From contig JBKJML010000019.1 in NCBI GenBank assembly GCA_046596415.1, forward strand, positions 1 through 20,681: a stretch of 20,681 nucleotides of DNA, written 5' to 3'. This DNA is from JBKJML01 sp046596415 (lineage in GTDB: Bacteria; Actinomycetota; Thermoleophilia; Gaiellales; Gaiellaceae). Position numbers and translations under genes: made by a program. The notes beneath the pieces are model-generated. The model did no database searches and was not told where the DNA came from. It worked only from the letters and a program-made list of their open reading frames with translations. Of this stretch, positions 1-6,558 are shown in pieces. Position 1 is the stretch's first letter; the number at the start of each line of letters is the position of its first letter.

Positions 1-75
1 CTTGCGCGCGGCGACGCCTGCCGGCGCGGCAAGAAGCGCACAGACGACGCATGCGATGAGCGAAAGGCGAAGCAC
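1..75 (-). CDS. N-terminus of a secreted protein, cut by the window edge
   Basis: Only the first 25 codons are present, read leftward from a GTG at 75-73. They encode a short positive start (VLRLS), a hydrophobic core (LIACVVCALLAAPAG) and an AxA-like cleavage region (VAARK), which together form a classical Sec signal peptide. A strong Shine-Dalgarno sequence (GGAGG, 86-82) lies 6 nt upstream of the GTG and fixes the start. The mature protein lies outside the window, so its function cannot be given. It diverges from the radical SAM operon and shares a 113-nt promoter region with it. Confidence 0.7.
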   Translation of the reverse strand, partial: MLRLSLIACVVCALLAAPAGVAARK

Positions 76-116
76 GACCCGCCTCCGAGGGTACCCCAGG
101 CACTCGCAGGAGCCGG

Positions 117-133
117 GGGTTCTTACAGAACCC
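117..133. promoter_or_regulatory. Inverted repeat, candidate operator between divergent genes
   Basis: GGGTTCT, a 3-nt spacer and AGAACCC form a perfect 7-bp inverted repeat. It sits in the 113-nt gap between the divergent secreted-protein gene and the radical SAM operon, about 45 nt upstream of the putative -10 of the latter. Position and symmetry suit a regulator site, but no regulator is encoded nearby. A small RNA hairpin is the alternative. Confidence 0.3.
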
Positions 134-176
134 GAATCTTCGCGCGCTGCCAGCGCGGCAGAGCGCCTGCGGCCGC

Positions 177-182
177 TAGTTT
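177..182 (+). promoter_or_regulatory. Putative -10 box for a leaderless radical SAM mRNA
   Basis: TAGTTT fits the actinobacterial TANNNT -10 pattern. It ends 6 nt before the GTG at 189, so transcription would start at or next to the start codon. This supports GTG 189 over the internal ATG at 234. Confidence 0.4.
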
Positions 183-188
183 GGGAGT

Positions 189-1535
189 GTGAGCAGCGCA
201 GCCCCCGTTAGGACCGAGCTCGTGGAAGACCTGATGGCGCGTTTCTCGCAGATCCCGCGCGAGGCCGTGTTGAAGGAAGACCTGCTCCGGACCGGGATCG
301 ATTTCGACGTGTCGGCACTGACCGACAACCTCGACGGCGAGGTCAAGCCGAAGTCCTACTTCATCTTCTCGTTCGATCAGAAGCCGCTGACGGAGCTCGG
401 CGAGGCGGCGATTCGGCGGCCCCCCGAGGAGATCGCGCTGACGGGCGGCCCCTACGAGTTGCGCCGCACGATCGTCTCGGTGCGCGTCAATCCCGACTCG
501 CCGTACCGGATCGCGGGTGACGGCGAGGGCGGCCTGAAGCTCTCGCTCGACGGCCGCGAGATCGCCGACGTCGGGCTGCCGCCGATGCCCGAGTACTACC
601 GGCACGAGCTGACGAACGGTAAGACCGTGATGGAGACGGCGCCGACGATCCAGTGGGGCTACCTCGTCTATCTGACCGTTCTGCGCCTGTGCCAGTACTT
701 CGGCGCGAAAGAGGAGTGCGGCTTCTGCGACATCAACCACAACTGGCGCCAGCACAAGAAGGAAGGCCGTCCGTACACCGGCGTCAAGTCGGTCGAGGAC
801 GTGCTCGAGGCGCTCGCGATCATCGACCGCTACGACACGACGAAGACGAGCAAGGCGTACACGCTCACCGGCGGCTCAGTGACGAGCACGGTCGACGGGC
901 TCGCGGAGGCCGACTTCTACGGCCGCTACGCCCAGGCGATCGAGGAGCGCTTCCCCAACCGCTGGATCGGCAAGGTCGTCGCCCAGGCGCTGCCGCGCGC
1001 GGACGTGCAGCGCTACAAGGACTATGGGATCACGATCTACCATCCGAACTACGAGGTGTGGGACAAGCGCCTGTTCGAGCTCATCTCCCCCGGTAAGCAG
1101 CGCTACGTCGGCCGCGAGGAGTGGCACCGCCGAATTCTCGACGCGGCCGAGGTGTTCGGCCACCGCTTCGTGATCCCGAACTTCGTCGCGGGCGTCGAGA
1201 TGGCGAAGCCGTTCGGCTTCGAGACCGTCGACGAGGCGATCGCGTCGACGACCGAGGGGCTCGACTACTTCATGAGCCGCGGGATCACGCCCCGCTTCAC
1301 GACGTGGTGCCCCGAGCCGACGACGCCGCTCGGCCGCGACAACCCCGACGGCGCGCCACTCGAGTACCACATCCGTCTCCTCGAGGCCTATCGCGAGACG
1401 CTCGAGAAGCACAACTTGAAGCCGCCGCCCGGCTACGGGGTCGCCGGCGCCGGAAATGCGGTGTTCTCCGTCAGTTCCTTCATGGACACGCTCGATCCCG
1501 AAGAGGTCACGGTCGAGGAGGCGGTGCCGGCATGA
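189..1535 (+). CDS. Radical SAM enzyme with atypical CX8CX2C cluster motif
   Basis: The 448-aa protein has a cysteine cluster at C168, C177 and C180 (LC-x8-CGFC), followed by DINHNW and a TLTGGS segment near residue 225-232 that resembles the GGE-like SAM-binding loop. Canonical radical SAM enzymes use CX3CX2C, so the wide first spacing is unusual. The roughly 160 residues before the cluster are an extra N-terminal domain I do not recognise. Its stop overlaps the next start by 4 nt (ATGA), so it is translationally coupled to an MqnC-like enzyme and may share its pathway. The reaction is unknown. The GTG start is supported by a TANNNT box 6 nt upstream. An ATG at 234 with GGAAG 5 nt before it is the alternative. 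Confidence 0.8.
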   Translation: MSSAAPVRTELVEDLMARFSQIPREAVLKEDLLRTGIDFDVSALTDNLDGEVKPKSYFIFSFDQKPLTELGEAAIRRPPEEIALTGGPYELRRTIVSVRVNPDSPYRIAGDGEGGLKLSLDGREIADVGLPPMPEYYRHELTNGKTVMETAPTIQWGYLVYLTVLRLCQYFGAKEECGFCDINHNWRQHKKEGRPYTGVKSVEDVLEALAIIDRYDTTKTSKAYTLTGGSVTSTVDGLAEADFYGRYAQAIEERFPNRWIGKVVAQALPRADVQRYKDYGITIYHPNYEVWDKRLFELISPGKQRYVGREEWHRRILDAAEVFGHRFVIPNFVAGVEMAKPFGFETVDEAIASTTEGLDYFMSRGITPRFTTWCPEPTTPLGRDNPDGAPLEYHIRLLEAYRETLEKHNLKPPPGYGVAGAGNAVFSVSSFMDTLDPEEVTVEEAVPA

Positions 1536-2608
1536 ACGAGATCGCCGCGACGATCGAGGGTGGCGGCCGGATCACGGTCGACCAGGCAACCCGGCTCTGG
1601 CACGACGCGAGCGACGACGAGCTGAAGCGCCTCGCGGGTATCGTCCGCGCGCGCTACCACGACCCCCACCATGCCACCTACATGGTGATGCGGATCATCA
1701 ACTACACGAACGTCTGCGTGGCCCAGTGCGACTATTGCGCCTTCTACGTGCTGCCGGGCCAGGCCGGTGGCTACGTGCTCTCACGCGAGGACGTGTTCGC
1801 GAAGATCGACGAGTTGCTCGAGGTGGGCGGCGACCTGGTCGGCTTCAACGGCGGCTTCAACCCGAAGCTGCCGCTCGACTACTACTGCGATTTGTTCGCC
1901 GCGGTGCGAGAGCGCTACGGCGACCGGGTCGAGTTCTACGCGCTGACGATCGCCGAGTTCCTCTACCTGGCCGACCATGCGAAGCTGACCCACGCCGAGG
2001 CGGCGGCTCGGCTACGGGACGCCGGCGTGCACTGGGTTACGGGCGGCGGCAGCGAGGTGCTCACCGAGGATTTCCGCAAGCGCCACGCGAAGTTCAAGTA
2101 CACCGTGCGCGAGTACTTCGAGGCGCAACGGGCGATCGTCGAGAGCGGCCTGAAGACGACGGCGACGATGGTGATCGGCTTCGACGAGACGCTCGACGAG
2201 CGCCTGGAGCACCTCCAGCGCACCCGCGACTTCCAGGACCAGTGCCTCGATGACGGTCTCAGCGGCCTCTTCTCGTTCCTCTGCTGGACGTACAAGCCGT
2301 ACGGGACGGCGTTGGCCGGCGCCGAGATCTCGTCGCAGGAGTACCGGCGGCACATGGCGCTCTCTCGCATCTTCCTCGACAACGTCAAGCACTTCCGCAC
2401 CTCCGTGCTGACGCAGAACGAGGAGGCGTTCAGCGCGCTCGACTACGGCGCCGACGACTTCGACCTCCCGATCGAGGACGAGGTGACGCAGATGGCGGGG
2501 GCGACGATCGAGCTCGACCTCGAAGGGCTCCTTGCCGTGCCGCGGTCGCTCGGCTACACCGTCGAGTACCGCCGCGCCGAGCGCCCCGCCCCGCTCGCTG
2601 CGGGCTGA
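1532..2608 (+). CDS. MqnC/CofH-family radical SAM enzyme (cyclic dehypoxanthinyl futalosine synthase-like)
   Basis: The 358-aa protein has the family signature NYTNVCVAQCDYCAFY with CX3CX2C at C62, C66 and C69. This is followed by a GGYVLSREDVFAKI segment, a GGFNP motif near 107 (compare QGGLNP or QGGHHP in MqnC) and a C-terminal FLDNVKHF...LDYGADD segment typical of MqnC. MqnC closes the spiro ring in the futalosine route to menaquinone, and CofH acts in F420 synthesis. The C-terminal half fits MqnC better. However, the partner is not a recognisable MqnE and no other mqn gene is in view, so a paralogue with another substrate is possible. It is cytosolic and starts at an ATG overlapping the upstream stop by 4 nt. 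Confidence 0.72.
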   Translation: MNEIAATIEGGGRITVDQATRLWHDASDDELKRLAGIVRARYHDPHHATYMVMRIINYTNVCVAQCDYCAFYVLPGQAGGYVLSREDVFAKIDELLEVGGDLVGFNGGFNPKLPLDYYCDLFAAVRERYGDRVEFYALTIAEFLYLADHAKLTHAEAAARLRDAGVHWVTGGGSEVLTEDFRKRHAKFKYTVREYFEAQRAIVESGLKTTATMVIGFDETLDERLEHLQRTRDFQDQCLDDGLSGLFSFLCWTYKPYGTALAGAEISSQEYRRHMALSRIFLDNVKHFRTSVLTQNEEAFSALDYGADDFDLPIEDEVTQMAGATIELDLEGLLAVPRSLGYTVEYRRAERPAPLAAG

Positions 2609-2618
2609 ACCAGCCGAG

Positions 2619-2670
2619 CTGTTTGCAGTTTGTAATCTCGCGCTTGCAGGGGTTTGTGAGTTGTAAACAG
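2619..2670 (+). promoter_or_regulatory. Structured intergenic segment before the Ig-repeat gene
   Basis: Bases 2619-2628 (CTGTTTGCAG) can pair with 2661-2670 (TTGTAAACAG) in a 10-bp stem with two G-U pairs. An inner 5-bp stem joins 2637-2641 with 2656-2660 through one more G-U. All three imperfect pairs are wobble pairs only in plus-strand RNA. TTGCAG followed by TTTGT also occurs twice as a direct repeat. It may be a leader structure for the secreted protein or a 3' structure of the radical SAM mRNA. There is no U-tract, so it is not a standard terminator. Confidence 0.35.
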
Positions 2671-2714
2671 CGAGAATAATGATCCTCCAACACTCGCTCA
2701 ATTTGGGGGGGATC

Positions 2715-3722
2715 ATGATCGGAAGCATCAAGACCGGTAAGACGGTTCTGGTCGGGGCGCTCTGCGCACTCGGGCTGGCCGCCTCGGTCGGAGTTGCGAC
2801 AGCGGCGACGAAGGCAGCGCCGGTGAACACCGCACCGCCGACCATCTCCGGGACGCCCGTCGTCGGCCAGACGCTGACAGCGGAAAACGGCACCTGGAGC
2901 AACAACCCGACCTCGTTCGCGTATCAGTGGCTTCGCTGCAACGCCGGCGGCAATTCGTGCGCCAGCGTCGCCAACGGGACGCAGAAGACCTACACGCTCG
3001 TCGGTGCCGACGCGACCAACACGATGCGCGTCCGGGTCACCGCGACGAACGCCGACGGCTCGAACGCGGCGCAGTCTGCTCAGACAACGGTCGTCGCTCC
3101 GGCGACATCGATCGCCGGACCGAAGAACACGGATCCGCCGACGATCTCCGGCACGCCGAAGGTCGGGCAGGAGTTGACGGCGAACGACGGAAGCTGGACC
3201 GGCAATCCGATCGCCTATGCCTACCAGTGGCAGCGGTGTGACGCCGACGTGGCCGCCTGCACGAGCGTCGTCGGTGCGACCGGCAAGACCTACGGTGTCC
3301 GGATCGCCGATCTCGGCTACCGGCTCCGCGTCGCCGTGACCGCCCGCAACGCGAAGGGCACGGCCACCGCGAACTCGGCCATCACGGCCCTCGTCGCCCC
3401 GGCCGTCGCGATCACGAACCGGCGTCCGACGATCGCCATCATCTCGGTGCGCTTCTCGGGCGCCAGGGTCTACGCACGCTTCCGGATCTGCGACGACTCG
3501 AAGAAGAACGTCACGATCCTCGCGACCGACTCTCGTCCGGGCGTCGCCTCGTACACGCGCCGCTTCACGACGATCATCGCGCCCATGCCCTGCGGCGTCT
3601 ACACGCGGAACTGGCTGCCGGCCCTCCGCTTCCGCGGCAAGGGTCGCTACACGGTCACGCTCCGCGCCCGCGACACGTCGGGCCTGACGAGCCTGCCCGC
3701 TCGCCGGACGTTCGTCCGGTAG
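2715..3722 (+). CDS. Secreted protein with two tandem bacterial Ig-like repeats
   Basis: The 335-aa protein has a signal peptide (KTGKTVLVGALCALGLAAS, cleavage near ATAA-TK at about 31). Two Ig-like repeats start at residues 38 and 138, exactly 100 apart, each reading NTxPPTISGTPxVGQ, with a YQWxRC core and a Cys pair (C75/C82, C175/C182). A separate C-terminal domain (about 236-335, AIISVRFSGARVYARFRICDD) contains two more cysteines and ends in basic residues. Such repeats occur in surface or exported proteins of Thermoleophilia; the ligand is unknown. The ATG at 2715 follows a G-rich ribosome binding stretch (2705-2711). An ATG at 2679 would add 12 residues before the signal peptide and is less likely. 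The gene stands alone and ends in a strong terminator. Confidence 0.85.
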   Translation: MIGSIKTGKTVLVGALCALGLAASVGVATAATKAAPVNTAPPTISGTPVVGQTLTAENGTWSNNPTSFAYQWLRCNAGGNSCASVANGTQKTYTLVGADATNTMRVRVTATNADGSNAAQSAQTTVVAPATSIAGPKNTDPPTISGTPKVGQELTANDGSWTGNPIAYAYQWQRCDADVAACTSVVGATGKTYGVRIADLGYRLRVAVTARNAKGTATANSAITALVAPAVAITNRRPTIAIISVRFSGARVYARFRICDDSKKNVTILATDSRPGVASYTRRFTTIIAPMPCGVYTRNWLPALRFRGKGRYTVTLRARDTSGLTSLPARRTFVR

Positions 3723-3733
3723 CTCACGAAGTA

Positions 3734-3774
3734 GGGGGCGCGCGGGCGGATTCCCGCGCGCCCCCCTTTTTTTT
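3734..3774 (+). terminator. Rho-independent terminator
   Basis: A perfect 13-bp GC-rich stem (GGGGGCGCGCGGG at 3734-3746 with 3753-3765) closes a 6-nt loop and is followed by eight T residues at 3767-3774. It lies 12 nt after the stop of the Ig-repeat gene. Confidence 0.96.
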
Positions 3775-3820
3775 ACGCTCAAGTTCGCGTGGTGCAGGCC
3801 GGTGTGGAAAGCTGGCGTCG

Positions 3821-4363
3821 ATGGTTCCCGAATCGCACCTCGAACCGACCGAGCACGGGCTTGTACCGCAGGGAGACGGCTGGTTCGTGCTCAATGCGCG
3901 CGACGCGCGCTGGCGTCCGAGCGAAGGTCGAGGCGCCTACTGCCTGTTCGAAGGCGAGCCGGCTTTTGCGCAGTTGGGGATCCACCTCGTCGCCCTCGCG
4001 CCGGGTGAGCCGATGGCGATGTATCACTGGGAGGCCGATCAGGAGGACTTCCTCGTGCTGGCCGGCCAGGCGCTGCTGATCATCGAGGGCGAGGAGCGGC
4101 CGCTGCGGCAGTGGGACTTCGTTCATTGCCCTGCCGACACGAAGCACACGATCGTCGGGGCAGGAACCGGTTCCTGTCTCGTGCTCGCGGTCGGCGCCCG
4201 CGACCGCTCGACCGGCCCGGATTGGGGCGGCTACACCGTGGACGAGGTCGCGCTCCATCGCGGCGTGGGCGTCGAGCAGGCGACGACCGACCCGGAACTG
4301 GCCTACGCTCGCTTCCCTCCACGCGAGCCGTCGCGGTACCGCGACGGCTGGCTGCCCGACTAG
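3821..4363 (+). CDS. Cupin-domain protein
   Basis: The 180-aa protein carries a cupin core at about residues 50-130: motif 1 around H69-W-E71 followed by EDFLVLAGQALLIIEG, and motif 2 as CPADTKH with H109. Motif 1 lacks the second His of the usual HxH, so the metal site, if any, is altered. Cupins bind metals or small acids or sugars and can be enzymes or sensors. No substrate can be inferred. GGAAAG at 3806-3811 lies 9 nt before the ATG, and a TANNNT box (TACGCT, 3774-3779) further upstream could drive a short leader. The last base of its TAG stop is the first base of the structured element that follows. Confidence 0.8.
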   Translation: MVPESHLEPTEHGLVPQGDGWFVLNARDARWRPSEGRGAYCLFEGEPAFAQLGIHLVALAPGEPMAMYHWEADQEDFLVLAGQALLIIEGEERPLRQWDFVHCPADTKHTIVGAGTGSCLVLAVGARDRSTGPDWGGYTVDEVALHRGVGVEQATTDPELAYARFPPREPSRYRDGWLPD

Positions 4364-4525
4364 AGGCTTGCTGTGGATTAGACGCCCGCGGCGGGGCCGT
4401 TCCGGGCCAAGCCAGGGTGGCTCGGCGTCCGCGGCGCAGGCCGGTGGCCTGCGCAAGGGCGGCGAGACGGTCTGGCGCCGCGCCCGGGACGGCAACCGAG
4501 CCGCGGCTAATTCACAGCAAGCCTC
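4363..4525 (+). ncRNA. Candidate structured RNA: long closing stem with a four-way junction
   Basis: The 163-nt segment folds almost completely. P1 is 19 bp (GAGGCTTGCTGTGGATTAG, 4363-4381, with 4507-4525). P2 is 7 bp (4386-4392 with 4500-4506). P3 is 8 bp (4396-4403 with 4486-4493). P3 opens into three hairpins: A 4404-4423 (6 bp), B 4434-4454 (9 bp, GGT loop) and C 4457-4485. The three imperfect pairs, 4376-4512, 4401-4488 and 4405-4422, are G-U in plus-strand RNA but would be A-C mismatches on the other strand. A further 5-bp hairpin follows at 4527-4542, and CTAG occurs on both sides (4360-4363, 4541-4544). I know no RNA family with this sequence. A MITE-like mobile element or an intercistronic mRNA structure is the alternative. 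Confidence 0.55.
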
Positions 4526-4557
4526 CAGAGGCCGGCCCCTCTAGCGTGTCGGCCTGG

Positions 4558-5484
4558 ATGGACCCGCTCTGGCTCGCGGAGGCGCATGCGTGGATCCGCG
4601 AGCATGCGGCCGCGCTCGGTGCCGGCGAGGTCGGCGCGATCGACCAGCCGCACGTCCGGCCGTGGTCGACGGTGTTGCGCGTGCCGACCGAGGCGGGCGA
4701 CCTCTACTTCAAGGCGAACGCGGCACCCTTCCGGCATGAGGCTGCATTGGTTGCGCTGCTCGCCGCACGCCGGCCCGACTGTGTGCCGGCCGTGCTCGCG
4801 GTCGACACCGATCGGGGGTGGTTGCTCATGGCGGACGCCGGCAGCCGGCTCCGGGAGATCGTCGGGCGCGAACGAGACCTGACCCGCTGGATCGAGGTCC
4901 TGCAACTCTACGCCGGGCTCCAGATCGACCTGGCAGCCGAGGCGGAGGAGCTCGTCTCCCTTGGCGTCCCCGACCTCCGGCTCGCCCGGCTGCCGACACT
5001 GTACGAACAGCTCCTCGACGCTCTCACCGAACTACCTCAGGACGACCGTCGCCGACTCGAAGCACGAGCGCCCTGGGTGCGCGAGATGTGTGAGGAGCTG
5101 GCCGCGTTCGGAGTGGCGGAGACGATTCAGCATGACGACTTCCACGACGGTCAGGTCTTCGTCCGCGACGGTCGCTATCTCCTGCTCGACTGGGGGGACG
5201 CTTGCGTCTCGCATCCCTTCTTCACGCTGTCGGTGACGCTCGAGGGGGTGCTTGCGTGGGGGCTGGACGACGTGGAAGGCTCCGTCGACGTGGGTCGCTT
5301 CCGCGACGCATACCTGGCTCCGTTCGCTCGGATCCTCCCGGGAATCGACCTCGTGGCGGCGGCGGCGATCGCGTTGCGCCTCGGCTGGGTCTGCCGGGCC
5401 GTGAACGGGCACACAGGCGGCTCTGGCGCCCCCGACACACAGGCGCGGCTGGCGATGTTCCTCGACGGCCGACCAGGAGGCTAG
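4558..5484 (+). CDS. APH-fold phosphotransferase (aminoglycoside/choline kinase-like)
   Basis: The 308-aa protein has the protein-kinase-like APH fold. K52 in LYFKANA is the probable ATP-binding lysine. H192-D-D194-FHDG-Q199 is the catalytic loop (HxDxxxxN, with Q in place of N). D211-W-G-D214 is the metal-binding DxD equivalent. It should transfer phosphate from ATP to a small hydroxylated substrate. The family covers antibiotic, choline and sugar kinases, and the substrate cannot be read from sequence. A TANNNT box (TAGCGT, 4542-4547) lies 10 nt before the ATG, just after the structured RNA element. An in-frame GTG at 4546 would add four residues. Confidence 0.8.
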   Translation: MDPLWLAEAHAWIREHAAALGAGEVGAIDQPHVRPWSTVLRVPTEAGDLYFKANAAPFRHEAALVALLAARRPDCVPAVLAVDTDRGWLLMADAGSRLREIVGRERDLTRWIEVLQLYAGLQIDLAAEAEELVSLGVPDLRLARLPTLYEQLLDALTELPQDDRRRLEARAPWVREMCEELAAFGVAETIQHDDFHDGQVFVRDGRYLLLDWGDACVSHPFFTLSVTLEGVLAWGLDDVEGSVDVGRFRDAYLAPFARILPGIDLVAAAAIALRLGWVCRAVNGHTGGSGAPDTQARLAMFLDGRPGG

Positions 5485-5567
5485 AGCGTGCTCAGGTCCT
5501 GCTCGAGGTGCTCGGCGTCGTCCGAGTCGTTGAAGAGGTCGACGCCGAGTTGGCGCTCGTCTGCCAT
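5481..5567 (-). CDS. Possible 28-aa acidic small protein
   Basis: An ATG at 5567-5565 opens a 28-codon frame (MADERQLGVDLFNDSDDA and onward to DLSTL) whose third positions are almost all G or C, as in neighbouring genes. The frame continues upstream to a GTG that would add eight residues. It is convergent with the kinase gene and its stop overlaps the end of that gene. I see no clear Shine-Dalgarno sequence. It may be a genuine acidic microprotein or chance GC-driven bias. Confidence 0.3.
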   Translation of the reverse strand: MADERQLGVDLFNDSDDAEHLEQDLSTL

Positions 5568-5639
5568 ACCGACGAGTCTGGCGCGCGTCACGCGCGCCGC
5601 GGAGGAGTAGTGTCGTCCCGTCAAACGAGGAGGCCCCTG

Positions 5640-5921
5640 ATGGCGGTAGCACGGATCATCGCGACGCAGATCACGCCCGACGAGTACGACATGATGAGGG
5701 AACGCTTGGGGGTCGGCGACTCGCCACCCGACGGGGCTTCACTCCATGTCGGCAGCGTGGGCGAGGACGGCAAGGTTCGGATCTTCGAAGTCTGGGACTC
5801 ACGCGAGCAGGCCGAGGCCTGGGGTGAGAAGGTCGCCGCCGCCCGCGACGCCGCAGGCATCGGCGGCGGCAGCCCACCCTCGATCGAGTATCAGGACGTC
5901 CATTTCGAGTTGCAGCGCTAG
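5640..5921 (+). CDS. Small ABM-like dimeric alpha/beta-barrel protein
   Basis: The 93-aa protein contains a beta strand (ARIIATQI), a helix (TPDEYDMMRERLG) and the segment VRIFEVWDSREQAEAW. The latter is common in small ferredoxin-like-fold proteins related to antibiotic biosynthesis monooxygenases. Members are often annotated only as hypothetical, and no catalytic residue can be assigned. The start is secure: GAGGAGG at 5627-5633 lies 6 nt before the ATG. A candidate -10 (TAGTGT, 5608-5613) lies upstream. It is monocistronic and converges on the GNAT gene. Confidence 0.75.
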   Translation: MAVARIIATQITPDEYDMMRERLGVGDSPPDGASLHVGSVGEDGKVRIFEVWDSREQAEAWGEKVAAARDAAGIGGGSPPSIEYQDVHFELQR

Positions 5922-5928
5922 CGAGCTT

Positions 5929-5956
5929 GGCGCGAGCGGCTGCGGCTGCTCGCGCC
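5929..5956. terminator. Hairpin between convergent genes, probable two-way terminator
   Basis: GGCGCGAGC (5929-5937) pairs perfectly with GCTCGCGCC (5948-5956) over a 10-nt loop. It starts 8 nt after the ABM-like stop and lies before the convergent GNAT stop. There is no T-tract on either side, so it may act as a processing or weak termination structure. Confidence 0.45.
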
Positions 5957-5997
5957 TAGCCATCACCTGGAGCGGGCCGCGTGTCTTTGCGTAGCGG

Positions 5998-6525
5998 CTA
6001 GAGCGATTTCCAGAAAACGGTCGTGTCGCAAGGACGCCCGTCAGGGTAGAGCGCGTAGCCGGGAATCACGCCGACCGTCGTCCAGCCCAGGCGCTCGTAG
6101 AGACGCTCGGCGGTGCTGCCGGTCACGGTGTCCAACACGAGTAACGTCTTCCCTTCCGCGCGCGCCTCCGCTTCGGCGCCCGCCATGAGTGATTGGGCGA
6201 CGCCGCGCTTTCGTGCCGAGCGATGGACGAGGAGCTTGGCGATCTCGGCGCGGTGTGGCTGGTTCGGCGGCAGCGCGAGGATCACCTGCACCGTGCCGAC
6301 GAGGACGCGGTCGGAGAAGGCGGCGAGGAGCAGCCGCCGGCCTTGCTCGACCTCGGCGGCGAACCCTTCGAATGCACGCCGCGCATCCCGGTGCGAGAAC
6401 GGCGCCAGGTAGCTGACCGACGCCCCGCCGGCGACGCAGTCCTCGAGGACGCTCGCGAGCGCATCGAGCTGCTCATGAGCCTCGGCCGCAGTGAGACGGC
6501 GGATCTCCAGCTCGTCAGCGGCCAT
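5998..6525 (-). CDS. GNAT-family N-acetyltransferase
   Basis: The 175-aa protein has the GNAT layout. An N-terminal helix region precedes strand beta 4 (DRVLVGTVQVILAL, about 72-86). Motif A follows as AEIAKLLVHRSARKRGVA, with the acetyl-CoA pyrophosphate loop R105-K-R107-G108-V-A110, and the C-terminal AERLYERLGWTTVG segment is typical. It transfers an acetyl group from acetyl-CoA to an amine; the acceptor is unknown. The ATG is at 6525-6523, with a GTG six nt upstream as alternative. It diverges from a methyltransferase gene across only 33 nt, where a minus-strand TACGGT (6547-6542) may be its -10. Confidence 0.85.
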   Translation of the reverse strand: MAADELEIRRLTAAEAHEQLDALASVLEDCVAGGASVSYLAPFSHRDARRAFEGFAAEVEQGRRLLLAAFSDRVLVGTVQVILALPPNQPHRAEIAKLLVHRSARKRGVAQSLMAGAEAEARAEGKTLLVLDTVTGSTAERLYERLGWTTVGVIPGYALYPDGRPCDTTVFWKSL

Positions 6526-6545
6526 CGCCACATTCTGCCGAACCG

Positions 6546-6551
6546 TAGGAT
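6546..6551 (+). promoter_or_regulatory. Putative -10 for leaderless methyltransferase mRNA
   Basis: TAGGAT fits TANNNT and ends 7 nt before the ATG at 6559, so the transcript would begin at or next to that codon. It overlaps the candidate -10 of the divergent GNAT gene, so the two promoters may interfere with each other. Confidence 0.4.
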
Positions 6552-6558
6552 GCGCGCG

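Noticed and set aside
4360..4544. Structured element as an IS5-type MITE with CTAG target duplication
   Set aside because: CTAG is on both sides, but the sequences immediately inside are not inverted copies of each other. The strong inverted repeat starts elsewhere on the right, so RNA is favoured.
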